NCBI GenBank assembly: GCA_021808545.1
Contig: JAKBBM010000007.1
Location: 1 to 54,404 of the forward strand
Reading direction: 5' to 3'
Source: Pseudomonadota bacterium
Lineage (GTDB): Bacteria; Pseudomonadota; Alphaproteobacteria; Acetobacterales; Acetobacteraceae
DNA: 54,404 nt
Shown here: in pieces, positions 16,727 through 24,882 of the stretch
How positions within the stretch are numbered: the first letter of the stretch is position 1
Layout: every line of letters starts with the position of its first letter
The notes under the pieces: generated by a model
Databases searched by the model: none
What the model was told of the DNA's origin: nothing
What the model saw: only the letters and a program-made list of their open reading frames with translations
Made by a program: the position numbers and the translations under genes

Positions 16727-19336
16727 TTACGCACGTCCGGGGCGCGTTTTTCGCGCGGCGGCACACAGTTCATAAAGAATCTCAAGGGCGGTGCGCGGGC
16801 TCATATTGTCCGGCTCCAGCCCGGCCAGCCGGGCGGCAAGACCATTATCGGCCGGTTCATCCTGAGAGTCAGCCGGGGGGGCTGCGGCAAAAAGCGGCAG
16901 CGGGGCGGCGTTCGTGCTTTGCCGTTCCGCGGCTTTCAGCAGAAAATCAGCCCGCTTGGCGACATTTTCCGGCACCCCGGCCAGGCGTGCCACATGCACG
17001 CCCCAGCTTTTTTGCGCGGCCCCTTCCACCACCTCATGCATGAACACCACCTCGCCGCGGAATTCCTTTACCCGCATTGTATATGTCGCAAGCCGGGGCA
17101 GTGCCTCGGTCAGCAGACAGAGTTCATGAAAATGTGTGGCAAATATGGCGCGGCACCGATTATTATTGTGCAGGCTCTCCAGCACGGCCTGGGCGATCGC
17201 CAGCCCATCGCGCGTGCCGGTGCCGCGTCCGATCTCATCGACGATGACAAAGCTCTTCGGCCCGGCCTGGTGCAGGATGGCGGCGGTCTCGATCATCTCG
17301 ACCATGAAGGTGGAACGTCCGGCGGCCAGATCATCGGCCGCCCCCACGCGTGAGAACAGCCGGTCCACGAGGCCAAGCCGCATCGCGGTGGCGGGGACGG
17401 GCAGCCCCGCCTGGGCCAGCACCACGAGCAGCGCATTTTGCCGCAGAAACGTAGATTTTCCCGCCATGTTAGGGCCGGTGAGCAGCATGAGCCGCTGCTG
17501 GGCGGACAGGTCGCACGCATTGGGGATAAAGCCGGTACCTGGCGGCAGGGCGGCTTCCACCACCGGGTGGCGCCCGGCCTCGATATGAAAATCCTCGGTT
17601 TCGTCCAGTTCAGGGCAGCAAAAACGGCCACTCTGCGCCAGATCCGCGGCCGATTGCAGCACATCCAGCAGGGCCAGCGCCTCGGCGCAGGCGGTAAGCG
17701 GTGCCGCCATGTCCAGAATCTCGCGGATCAGCTCCGCAAACAATGCGCGCTCGCGCGCGGCGGCGCGAAAGGCGGCCTCGGTAATGCGCTGATCCAGGGC
17801 CGAGAGATCCGGATGCGTAAAGCGCGCGCCATTGGCCAGCCCCTGGCGCAATTGCAGCTCGGGCACGACGCGCAGCGCCTCCACCGAAGCCGCGGGCGCT
17901 TCCAGCACATAGCCAAGCTGCGCATGATGGCGGATTTTCAAGCTTGGCACGGCGTAGCGTGTGGCCAGCTCGCCTTGCAGTTCGGCGATCACGCGCTTTG
18001 TGTCATCACGTAGGCGCCGCTCGGCATCCAGCGCTTCATCATAGCCATGGGCGATCGCCCCGCCTTCATCCAGCCGCAAGGGCGCGGGCTCGGCCAGCGC
18101 GCGGGCCAGGGTTTGGGCCAGGGCGGGGGCTGGGTTCAGCGCCGCCAAGGCCTGTTCCAGCAAAATGGCGCCATCGGGCAGAAGTGGGGCCACCCGGGCA
18201 GCCACGTTCAGCCCGGCGCGGATGGCGGCCAGATCACGCGGGGACGCCCGGCCAAGCGCGATGCGGCTCAAGGCCCGCGCCATGTCGGGCGCGCCGCGCA
18301 GGGTGGCGCGGACATCTTCCGCCCGCCCGGAATCGCGCAAAGAGAGCCAAGCCTGCTGGCGGGCGAGGAGCGGGGCAAGCTGGTTCAGCGGCGCTGCGAT
18401 CCAGCCTGAGAGTAGGCGCGCCCCGGCGGGGCTGACCGTGCGTTTGACCGCGCCAAGCAGGCTGCCCGCTTCTGCCCCCTCGCGCGTGCTCAGCAGATCC
18501 AAGCTGGCGCGGGTGGCGGCATCCATGGCCATTTGCCCGGCAAACCCGGCACTCACTGGCGGCGCCAGATGCGGCTTGGCGCCCATTTGCGTGGCCATGA
18601 TGTAGGTATGGACCAGGCTTGCCGCCATGGCTTCGGCATCCGAGAAATCGCCGAACGCATCAAGGCTGGCAGCGCTGAAGGTCTGGGCGAGTTCACGCCG
18701 CGCCGCCGCAGCCGTGGTGGGCACGGCCATGGCCAGGCGCTGTGTGGAAACCCGTTTAGCCGCAAACGGGCCTAGCGGCAGATCCGCATCAGCCAATATC
18801 TCCGCCGGGTCCAGCCGCCCCAGAATGGCTGGCAGGCTGGCTTCGTCCGTGGCTTCGGTCTCGAACAGGCCGGTGGAAATATCCGCCCAGGCGATGCCGA
18901 GCTGGCCGCCATGCGGCACGATGGCGGTGAGGAAATTCGCCCGCCCGGCATCCAGCAAGGCCTCCTCCGTCAACGTGCCGGGGGTGACAAGCCGCACCAC
19001 ATCGCGCTTGAGCGGCCCCTTGGCGCCGCGCGCCTTGGCCGTGGCGGGGTCTTCCATCTGCTCGACAATGGCGACCTGAAAGCCGCGCCGGATCAGCCGG
19101 GCGAGATACATCTCCGCCTGATGCACCGGCACGCCGCACATCGGGATCGGCTGGCCCTGATGCGTGCCGCGCGCGGTGAGCGCGATGTCGAGGGCCGCAC
19201 TCGCGGCCTGGGCATCGGCAAAGAAGAGCTCGTAAAAATCGCCCATGCGGAAGAAGAGCAGCGCCTCCTCATGCCGCGCCTTGATGGCGAACCATTGAGC
19301 CATTGCCGGGGAAGCACCTGCCGCATCTGTCTTCAT
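16727..19336 (-). CDS. mutS: DNA mismatch repair protein MutS
   Basis: An 869-residue mismatch-recognition ATPase that starts methyl-independent or MutL-dependent repair. The mismatch-reading Phe34 and Glu36 are in FRMGDFYELFF, and the ATPase has Walker A GPNMAGKST (about 620) and the downstream Walker B and FATHFHEL regions. I chose ATG 19336 (MKTDAAG); the frame opens 51 bp earlier, but those residues are not family-like. It lies 51 bp after the stop of the GGDEF-EAL gene and 63 bp before glnD, all on the minus strand. Confidence 0.95.
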   Translation of the reverse strand: MKTDAAGASPAMAQWFAIKARHEEALLFFRMGDFYELFFADAQAASAALDIALTARGTHQGQPIPMCGVPVHQAEMYLARLIRRGFQVAIVEQMEDPATAKARGAKGPLKRDVVRLVTPGTLTEEALLDAGRANFLTAIVPHGGQLGIAWADISTGLFETEATDEASLPAILGRLDPAEILADADLPLGPFAAKRVSTQRLAMAVPTTAAAARRELAQTFSAASLDAFGDFSDAEAMAASLVHTYIMATQMGAKPHLAPPVSAGFAGQMAMDAATRASLDLLSTREGAEAGSLLGAVKRTVSPAGARLLSGWIAAPLNQLAPLLARQQAWLSLRDSGRAEDVRATLRGAPDMARALSRIALGRASPRDLAAIRAGLNVAARVAPLLPDGAILLEQALAALNPAPALAQTLARALAEPAPLRLDEGGAIAHGYDEALDAERRLRDDTKRVIAELQGELATRYAVPSLKIRHHAQLGYVLEAPAASVEALRVVPELQLRQGLANGARFTHPDLSALDQRITEAAFRAAARERALFAELIREILDMAAPLTACAEALALLDVLQSAADLAQSGRFCCPELDETEDFHIEAGRHPVVEAALPPGTGFIPNACDLSAQQRLMLLTGPNMAGKSTFLRQNALLVVLAQAGLPVPATAMRLGLVDRLFSRVGAADDLAAGRSTFMVEMIETAAILHQAGPKSFVIVDEIGRGTGTRDGLAIAQAVLESLHNNNRCRAIFATHFHELCLLTEALPRLATYTMRVKEFRGEVVFMHEVVEGAAQKSWGVHVARLAGVPENVAKRADFLLKAAERQSTNAAPLPLFAAAPPADSQDEPADNGLAARLAGLEPDNMSPRTALEILYELCAAARKTRPGRA

Positions 19337-19387
19337 AAGCGAGGCATTTAGCCCCGCCCTTGGCCCAAGGCCAAGGGGGCATGGCAT

Positions 19388-21790
19388 TTAGGCGGCGCTG
19401 GCCCGCAACTCCCCGGTCAGGGTTTCCACAAAGCTGAGCTCCGGCAGCGGGCGGTGGAACAAATAGCCCTGGGCCTGGGCGCAGCCATAAGAGAGCAACA
19501 GCTCGGCTTGTTCCTCATGCTCCACCCCCTCGGCGGTGACGAGCATGCCCATCCGCTCGGCCAGCCCGATAATGGCGAGGATGATGGAGCTGTCATCCTT
19601 CTCATAGCCGAGATCGCGGATGAAGGAGCGGTCGATCTTGATTTTGTCGAAAGGAAAGCGGCGCAGATAAGAGAGCGAGGAATAGCCGGTGCCAAAATCA
19701 TCCAGCGCGATGCGCACGCCCTTCTCATGCAGGCGCCAGAGCGCATCCTCGGTCTGGCGGTTATTATCCAGCATCACGGATTCGACGATTTCCAACTCCA
19801 ACCGTTCGGGCGGCAGGCCGGCGGTCTCCAGCGCCTCGCTGATAATGGTGACGAGGTTGGAATCTCGGAATTGCAGCGGCGAGAGATTGACGGCGACGGT
19901 AATCGGCGCCGGCCAGGCGGCGGCGGCGGCGCAGGCCTCGCGCAGCACCCAGGCGCCGATCTCGCCGATGAATCCGCTCTCCTCCGCCAGGGGGATGAAT
20001 TCACCTGGGCTTAGTAGGCCGCGTTCGGGATGGCGCCAGCGTATCAAGGCTTCGGCCCCGGCGATGCGCCGGGTCGCCATATCGACCACCGGTTGGAAGG
20101 CGAGGCAGAATTCATTCTGGCCCACGGCATGGCGCAAGGCGGTTTGCAGCATGCGCCGTTTATGCATCGCCTCGTCCATGGCTGGGTCGTAAAGCCGGGC
20201 GATGCCCCGCCCCTCGGCCTTGGCGCGGTACAGTGCCAGATCGGCGTTTTTCATCAGCGTTCCGGGTGTGGCGCCATCCATGGGCGCCATGGTGATGCCG
20301 ACGCTGATGCCGATCTGTACAATTTGGCCATCGAAATGGAACGGGCGGACGATACGCTCGATAATGCGCCGGGCAACGGTCAGCGCCTCGTCTACATCCT
20401 CGGTCACGACGATAACGGCGAATTCATCGCCGCCCAGGCGGGCGGGGGTGTCAAATTCACGGATACAGCCGCGCAGCCGCTCGGCCACGGCCACCAGCAC
20501 GGCATCGCCCGTGGCATGGCCAAGCGTGTCGTTCACGGCCTTGAAATTATCGAGATCGAGACAGAGCAGGGCAATGCCCGTGGTCTCGCAATGCTCGCAC
20601 GCCTGGTGCAGCGTTTCGGAGAATAGCACGCGGTTGGGCAGTTTGGTCAGGCTGTCGTGCCGGGCCAGGAAGGAGATATGCTCTTGCTGGCGGCGCTGGC
20701 CGGTTACATCCGAGCCAACGCCATGATAGCCGGCGAACTGGCCGGCCTTATCGAGGATCGGCTTGCCGGTGAGCGACCAGTAACGTTCCTCGCCCTCGAT
20801 GATGACCGGCACGACGAGATCGCGAAAAGGCGAGCGCTCGGCGATGGCGCGGGTAAGCTGGGTGAGTGGCGAGCCGGGTTGGTTGGCCGCCATGGCCGCC
20901 TCGCCCAGCAGCGCGGCGGGGAAGGGGCCGGTGATGCTGGCGGCGGGGCGGCGCGCCACTTGCGCCAGGCGCTGGCTGGGGTGCTGAATATTCAGGTTTT
21001 TGTCGGTGTTCCACAGCCAGTCCGAGGCGCTTTCCTCGAAATCGCGCAGCAGCAGGCGGATAACTTCGGCGTTTTCCTCCAGCCGGATGGCGCCTAGGGC
21101 ACGTTCATTCATCCGGCTATTGAGATAAAGGATGCAAAAGCCGGTCAGCCCCATAAAGGCCATGAGGTCGAGCATCACGATGGGTTCGTAGATATTTGCC
21201 TCGAACCCGGCGATGGTGATGCCGATGGAAACCGGCAGCCAATAGGCGATGGAGCAAGAGATGGGCGACACCAGCACGGGCGTGGCCAAGCAGCCCACAA
21301 ATACACCGTATAATAGGCAGACCTGATTCAGGTTATGCTGCTGCATCAGAAGAATGAGCAATAAGGACCAGATAATGCCAAGCAGCACCAGCATGCGCAC
21401 CATTGCGGCGAAATAGGCTTTGGCATCGGTGGCCGTGGCATGCGACCGGTTTAGCCATCGCAGTGCGCTGCTGATGATCGCGGCGTAATTGAGTAGGGTA
21501 CTGATCATGAGCATCACGCGCAGCGGCGCGCCGGGTGAGCCCAGGAAATCGACGTAAAGCATGGCAATCGTGCAGACGCCGATGAGCGCGTTGCCGGTCA
21601 TGATGTAGCTGAAATCGGTGGCCTGGTCGTAGAGCAGCCGTTCGGCCAGATCGGGAGGAACCTGTATGCCCTGCAACATGGCCCGGAGCTTGTAGGCAAT
21701 GGCGCGGATCAGGCGCCCGGTCGTGCCTGTGCGGTCATCCGGCCTCATTGTCCGCATGGTGGCGGTTTGTTCAGTCACCCGGGAATCCAT
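19388..21790 (-). CDS. Membrane-anchored GGDEF-EAL cyclic-di-GMP enzyme
   Basis: An 800-residue protein. The first ~245 residues contain about six hydrophobic segments of an unclassified sensor region; a PAS-like stretch follows (about 265-375). The GGDEF domain has an intact GGDEF motif (453-457), and the EAL domain has intact EALIRW (580-585) and DDFGTGYSS. Both catalytic cores therefore look competent, and the protein could make or break cyclic-di-GMP depending on its signal. It is transcribed divergently from the acyltransferase/methyltransferase pair across a 450-bp AT-rich region, so the two sides may be co-regulated. It precedes mutS by 51 bp. Confidence 0.93.
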   Translation of the reverse strand: MDSRVTEQTATMRTMRPDDRTGTTGRLIRAIAYKLRAMLQGIQVPPDLAERLLYDQATDFSYIMTGNALIGVCTIAMLYVDFLGSPGAPLRVMLMISTLLNYAAIISSALRWLNRSHATATDAKAYFAAMVRMLVLLGIIWSLLLILLMQQHNLNQVCLLYGVFVGCLATPVLVSPISCSIAYWLPVSIGITIAGFEANIYEPIVMLDLMAFMGLTGFCILYLNSRMNERALGAIRLEENAEVIRLLLRDFEESASDWLWNTDKNLNIQHPSQRLAQVARRPAASITGPFPAALLGEAAMAANQPGSPLTQLTRAIAERSPFRDLVVPVIIEGEERYWSLTGKPILDKAGQFAGYHGVGSDVTGQRRQQEHISFLARHDSLTKLPNRVLFSETLHQACEHCETTGIALLCLDLDNFKAVNDTLGHATGDAVLVAVAERLRGCIREFDTPARLGGDEFAVIVVTEDVDEALTVARRIIERIVRPFHFDGQIVQIGISVGITMAPMDGATPGTLMKNADLALYRAKAEGRGIARLYDPAMDEAMHKRRMLQTALRHAVGQNEFCLAFQPVVDMATRRIAGAEALIRWRHPERGLLSPGEFIPLAEESGFIGEIGAWVLREACAAAAAWPAPITVAVNLSPLQFRDSNLVTIISEALETAGLPPERLELEIVESVMLDNNRQTEDALWRLHEKGVRIALDDFGTGYSSLSYLRRFPFDKIKIDRSFIRDLGYEKDDSSIILAIIGLAERMGMLVTAEGVEHEEQAELLLSYGCAQAQGYLFHRPLPELSFVETLTGELRASAA

Positions 21791-22240
21791 TCCATACCAT
21801 CTGATAATAGTGATGTATTGAAAATATCGTATGCCATATGCACAACTTTACGTAATCTATTTCTTAAGATTCTGCTATCTTAGAATTTCTTTTTAATTAT
21901 ATTTCAGTCAGGACGGGGCTGATTTTCTTTTTTGTCGGACCGAGTCGGCAGGATCGCGTGGCGGATTTATTGTGCGCGATCCTTGTTTCACAATTCTGCA
22001 TTGTAGCGCTGTGTTTTACGGCCGTTCCCGAAACAAGGGCGTACGCCTCTTGAGGGCGTTTTGACTCCAACAGTTTATTAGAAAATCTTAAATCAAATTG
22101 TTAAAAAACAAAAGATTTTACCCTAATTTTAATTACGAAAACAAAATTAAGTGACATTACTATAGTAAGATTATTCTCACATCTTTCAGGCGAAAAGATT
22201 ACTAATCCTTCTTGTTTGGGTTGCAACATAGGAGGATTAA
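21791..22240. other. 450-bp AT-rich divergent intergenic region
   Basis: No open frame with coding character is seen. The region is much richer in A+T than its surroundings and holds the divergent promoters of the GGDEF-EAL gene (minus) and the acyltransferase gene (plus). Items visible: a 10-bp palindrome GGCGTACGCC (22038-22047), a candidate -35 TTGACT (22061-22066), an 8-bp inverted repeat AAAATCTT/AAGATTTT (22082-22089 and 22112-22119) enclosing a second dyad TTGTT-N4-AACAA (22098-22111), and a perfect 12-bp palindrome TTACTATAGTAA (22157-22168). No convincing lux box was found. It is the longest gene-free stretch in the window. Confidence 0.7.
22157..22168. promoter_or_regulatory. 12-bp palindrome, possible operator
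   Basis: TTACTA directly followed by its complement TAGTAA forms a perfect dyad 72 bp before the acyltransferase start. It contains TATAGT, which could also serve as a -10 hexamer, so an operator overlapping the promoter is possible. No regulator family can be named from it. Confidence 0.35.
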
Positions 22241-22996
22241 ATGAGTTCTTTACAATCTCTGCAGACCGCGGCGCCGTCGGCCTCGCGGAATTTTGTTGGC
22301 GCGCGGGCCCGTCCCCAGATCCAGCAAAGCGGGCTGACCGCCCGGCTGGCCCTGGATGAACAGACCAAACGCGACGCCTACGCCATCCGGCATGATAGCT
22401 ATTTGTCGGGCGGCTATATCGACCCGCGGCCCGACGGCCAGTTCTCGGACGCGGACGATCTGAAGCCAAACAGCCAGTCTGTTGTCATCTACCAATGGGG
22501 AGAACCCGTGGCCTCGGTCCGGCTTTGCATTCTGGACTTAGCGCCAGGCCTGCAGGGCTGGGATGAAATTCCCGCCTCGCGCATTTTCCCCGACGAGGTG
22601 CTGGGCATGGCCAGGGGCGAGCCGGATGGTCAGCGCAAACGGCTGGTCGAGATCAACCGGCTTGTCCGCCATCCTGATTACGCCACCAACTATCAGCTTG
22701 TTTTCGTGCTGTTCCGGTTCGTTTCGTTTCTGCTGATGAGCGCGAAGGCAGACATCATGCTGTCCTGTGTCCGGCGCAATCACACGCCGTTCTACAAGCG
22801 TATGCATTTCGACTACGTGGCCGGGCCGCGCCGCTATGCCGGGGTGAAGTTCGAGACCAACCTGATGAGCTGCACAATGGGCGGTGTGGATCTCATCCGC
22901 ACGGAAATGCCGATCGTCGGCGCTGATCGCAAAACCATTGAATCTTATGCCGCGCTGCTCGCCGGCGAAACCGTTTCCGTTTTCCTGGAGGATTAA
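22241..22996 (+). CDS. LuxI/FeeM-like GNAT-fold N-acyltransferase
   Basis: A 251-residue soluble protein resembling the N-acyl amino acid synthase (FeeM) branch of the autoinducer-synthase-like GNAT fold. Family-like points are RDAYAIRHDSYL (44-55), an acidic patch near SDADD (69-73), SVRL (92-95), the E-x-x-R pair Glu137/Arg140 in EINRLV, corresponding to ELSRF-type text in LuxI enzymes, and a C-terminal HTPFYKRMHF. Such enzymes join a fatty acyl group from acyl-ACP to an amino compound. The start is certain: AGGAGG (22230-22235) is 5 nt before the ATG, the best ribosome binding site in the window. The methyltransferase gene follows after 4 bp. Acceptor and product cannot be read from the sequence. 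Confidence 0.75.
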   Translation: MSSLQSLQTAAPSASRNFVGARARPQIQQSGLTARLALDEQTKRDAYAIRHDSYLSGGYIDPRPDGQFSDADDLKPNSQSVVIYQWGEPVASVRLCILDLAPGLQGWDEIPASRIFPDEVLGMARGEPDGQRKRLVEINRLVRHPDYATNYQLVFVLFRFVSFLLMSAKADIMLSCVRRNHTPFYKRMHFDYVAGPRRYAGVKFETNLMSCTMGGVDLIRTEMPIVGADRKTIESYAALLAGETVSVFLED

Positions 22997-23000
22997 TCAC

Positions 23001-23561
23001 ATGAACATTCTGACAACCGCCCTCACGGGCTTTGACGCCACCCTGTGCTTTGCCGTCTTTTCCTGGGGGGTAAAGGGGCATTTTCGCTCCACGGGCGCCA
23101 TGCCGCTTGGCATGAAACTAACCAGCGCCTTGAGCCTGGCCCTGTTTGCGGCGTTTCTGTGGCATTTGCGCCAAGGGCCGGCCCTTTACTGGCCCGTGGC
23201 CATTGTGCTGTTCACCATGTCGCTTGCGGTGTTCGCGGCGGCCATTGTCGCCAGCCGGCGCACGCCGCCCACATTGGCCTTTGATACGGACAGCCCAAGC
23301 TTCCTGCTCCGCCACGGGCCCTACCGCTATGTGCGCCACCCGTTTTATCTTGCCTATGTGCTGTTCTGGTTCGGCACCGCGATTGCCGTGCACGCGCTGG
23401 CCGGCTGGCTGGCGCCGGTGCTGATGACCGGGCTGTATATCGAGGCTGCCACACGCGAGGAGCGGAAATTCGCCAACTCCGAACTGGCCGACGCCTATGC
23501 CGCCTACCGGGCCAAGGCGGGCATGTTCTGGCCACGGCCGCTGGCGTTGTTGGCCAATTAA
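23001..23561 (+). CDS. Isoprenylcysteine/phospholipid methyltransferase-like membrane enzyme
   Basis: A 186-residue integral membrane protein with about four hydrophobic segments and the C-terminal signature of the ICMT/PEMT methyltransferase superfamily: RHGPYRYVRHPFYLAY, then a helix, then EERKFANSELADAYAAYRAK. These enzymes methylate lipid-linked carboxyls or amines using S-adenosylmethionine. GGAGG (22987-22991) is 9 nt before ATG 23001, and the gene begins 4 bp after the acyltransferase stop, so the two are almost certainly translated from one message. The obvious inference is that it methylates the acyltransferase product, but the substrate is unknown. A 9-bp hairpin follows (23579-23601). 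Confidence 0.82.
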   Translation: MNILTTALTGFDATLCFAVFSWGVKGHFRSTGAMPLGMKLTSALSLALFAAFLWHLRQGPALYWPVAIVLFTMSLAVFAAAIVASRRTPPTLAFDTDSPSFLLRHGPYRYVRHPFYLAYVLFWFGTAIAVHALAGWLAPVLMTGLYIEAATREERKFANSELADAYAAYRAKAGMFWPRPLALLAN

Positions 23562-23578
23562 GCCGACACGGGAAGAAC

Positions 23579-23601
23579 CCGGGGTGGATATGCCACCCCG
23601 G
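23579..23601 (+). terminator. Weak terminator-like hairpin after the methyltransferase gene
   Basis: CCGGGGTGG (23579-23587) and CCACCCCGG (23593-23601) form a 9-bp stem with a 5-nt loop. Only a short mixed run (TCCGTTATT) follows, so termination may be inefficient. It starts 18 bp after the methyltransferase stop. Confidence 0.5.
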
Positions 23602-23620
23602 TCCGTTATTCCAGCTTAAA

Positions 23621-23645
23621 TAAAAAGCCCGGCGCAAGGCCGGGC
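23621..23645 (-). terminator. Intrinsic terminator of rpmJ
   Basis: On the minus strand GCCCGGC/GCCGGGC arms (23639-23645 and 23627-23633) enclose a 5-nt loop and are followed by TTTTTA (complement of 23621-23626). It lies 29 bp beyond the rpmJ stop. Confidence 0.75.
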
Positions 23646-23673
23646 CTTTGCCACCAGGGCGAGGGAAAGCCCC

Positions 23674-23799
23674 TTAGCCCTGGCGGGCCTTCATGCGGGG
23701 GTTCTTCTTGTTGATCACGTAGACCCGTCCATGACGGCGCACTACGCGGCAATTCTTGTCGCGGGTCTTCGCGGATTTCAGGGAGTTACGGATCTTCAT
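23674..23799 (-). CDS. rpmJ: 50S ribosomal protein L36, zinc-free 41-residue form
   Basis: A complement frame from ATG (23797-23799) to TAA (23674-23676) encodes 41 residues beginning [16 protein letters not shown] and containing [17 protein letters not shown], which is L36. Only one cysteine remains (Cys17), so the CxxC...C...H zinc site of the 37-38 residue form is missing, as in the longer alphaproteobacterial type. It is a single-gene transcript with its own promoter and terminator. It stands alone, away from the spc/alpha ribosomal operons. Confidence 0.95.
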   Translation of the reverse strand: MKIRNSLKSAKTRDKNCRVVRRHGRVYVINKKNPRMKARQG

Positions 23800-23837
23800 G
23801 ACGCGTCTCTGAGTAAAAAATGATCAATAGGTGCGGG

Positions 23838-23866
23838 GATATGCCGGGTGGGCACGTGTCTGTCAA
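23838..23866 (-). promoter_or_regulatory. Predicted rpmJ promoter
   Basis: On the minus strand a perfect -35 TTGACA (complement of 23861-23866) is followed after 17 bp by CATATC (complement of 23838-23843) as a weak -10. Transcription would start near 23831, about 30 nt before the rpmJ ATG. Confidence 0.5.
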
Positions 23867-24005
23867 CCATGGCGGCCGCCCAGCGATGTGGCGTGGCGCG
23901 CGCACGGACGTGGCTGTCATGAAAAGGTCATTCGCTTTTACTGAAATTCCTTTGTTCATAGCCGATCCAAGCGGGAAATACCGCCGAGTCGTCTGGAGAG
24001 CGCGC

Positions 24006-24764
24006 ATGCAGATCAGTTTCGTCGTCCCCGCCTATAATGAGCAGGCCTTGCTCGGCCGCTCCTTGGTTGCGATTCGCGATGAGATCGCCCGCGCCGGGCT
24101 TATTCTGGGGCAGGAGGCCGAGATCATCGTGGTGAATAACGCCAGCACCGATGAGACCCGCGCCGTGGCCGAGGCGGTGGTGGGCGTGCGCGTGGTGGAT
24201 GAGCCGCGCAAGGGGCTGGTGCAGGCGCGCTGGTGCGGGTTCGAAGCCTCAACCGGCGCGCTGATCGCCAATATTGATGCCGACACAATCATCCCCCCCG
24301 GCTGGTTGAGCGAGGTGCTGCGCCAGTTCAGCCGGGGTGATAATCTGGTCGCCTTATCGGGCCCCTATATTTATTATGGCGTGCCGGCCAAGGTGAATAT
24401 TGTGGTGGGGCTTTATTACCGGCTCGCCTTTCTCGTCTATTTGTTCAACCGCTTCGTGCTCAATGTCGGCTCCATGCTCCAGGGCGGCAATTTCGTGGTC
24501 CGGCGCGCGGCCATGCTAAAGCTTGGCTCACCCTCGCATCGTTTCTCTTTTTATGGCGAGGATACCGACATGGCGCGCCGGCTCTCCAAAGTGGGGGGCG
24601 TGAAATTCACCTTCCGCCTGCCCGCGCGCTCGTCCGGGCGGCGCCTGGTGGGCGAGGGGGTGGTGACGATCGGGCTGCGCTACTCAATGAATTTTTTCTG
24701 GGCGACATTTCGTGAAAAGCCCTTCACCGAGGAGTGGCACGATATTCGCGAGGAAATTTACTAG
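24006..24764 (+). CDS. GT2-family glycosyltransferase
   Basis: A 252-residue GT-A fold glycosyltransferase. It starts QISFVVPAYNEQALLG, has the nucleotide-binding VNNASTDET, and an IDADT motif that is the DxD metal/nucleotide-sugar site (about residues 95-100). A hydrophobic stretch in the middle (about 137-155) suggests membrane association. The start is ATG 24006, with GGAG 7 nt upstream; the frame is open to 23820 but the earlier part is not family-like. It probably transfers a sugar during surface polysaccharide synthesis, matching the neighbouring rhamnose genes, but it is on the opposite strand. A 12-bp stem follows the stop. Confidence 0.85.
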   Translation: MQISFVVPAYNEQALLGRSLVAIRDEIARAGLILGQEAEIIVVNNASTDETRAVAEAVVGVRVVDEPRKGLVQARWCGFEASTGALIANIDADTIIPPGWLSEVLRQFSRGDNLVALSGPYIYYGVPAKVNIVVGLYYRLAFLVYLFNRFVLNVGSMLQGGNFVVRRAAMLKLGSPSHRFSFYGEDTDMARRLSKVGGVKFTFRLPARSSGRRLVGEGVVTIGLRYSMNFFWATFREKPFTEEWHDIREEIY

Positions 24765-24791
24765 CCCCTTCAGCTTTGTGCTGAAGGGGCT
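24763..24791 (+). terminator. Hairpin at the end of the GT2 gene
   Basis: AGCCCCTTCAGC (24763-24774) and GCTGAAGGGGCT (24780-24791) form a perfect 12-bp stem with a 5-nt loop, beginning within the stop codon. The following TGCTCTATGTTT is only moderately T-rich. Confidence 0.65.
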
Positions 24792-24807
24792 TGCTCTATG
24801 TTTGAGC

Positions 24808-24864
24808 GAGCAATGTCAGGCGTTTATCTTGTCCCTTGCGAGGCAATCCAAACGCCTATTGCTC
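24808..24864. repeat. Long imperfect inverted repeat between convergent glycosyltransferase genes
   Basis: GAGCAAT-gtc-AGGCGTTT (24808-24825) pairs with AAACGCCT-ATTGCTC (24850-24864), 15 bp interrupted by one 3-nt bulge. The 24-nt apex contains a small TTGC/GCAA hairpin. It may be a bidirectional terminator or the body of a small RNA. See the finding on alternative pairing with 24791-24796. Confidence 0.6.
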
Positions 24865-24882
24865 TAACGCGTTGCCGACCGC

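Noticed and set aside
22038-22168. Lux box before the LuxI-like gene
   Set aside because: The palindromes present do not match the 18-20 bp lux-box pattern, and no LuxR-type gene is adjacent.
23786-24007. 73-codon minus-strand open frame upstream of rpmJ
   Set aside because: It overlaps the rpmJ start and its promoter, lacks a ribosome binding site and has no recognisable feature.
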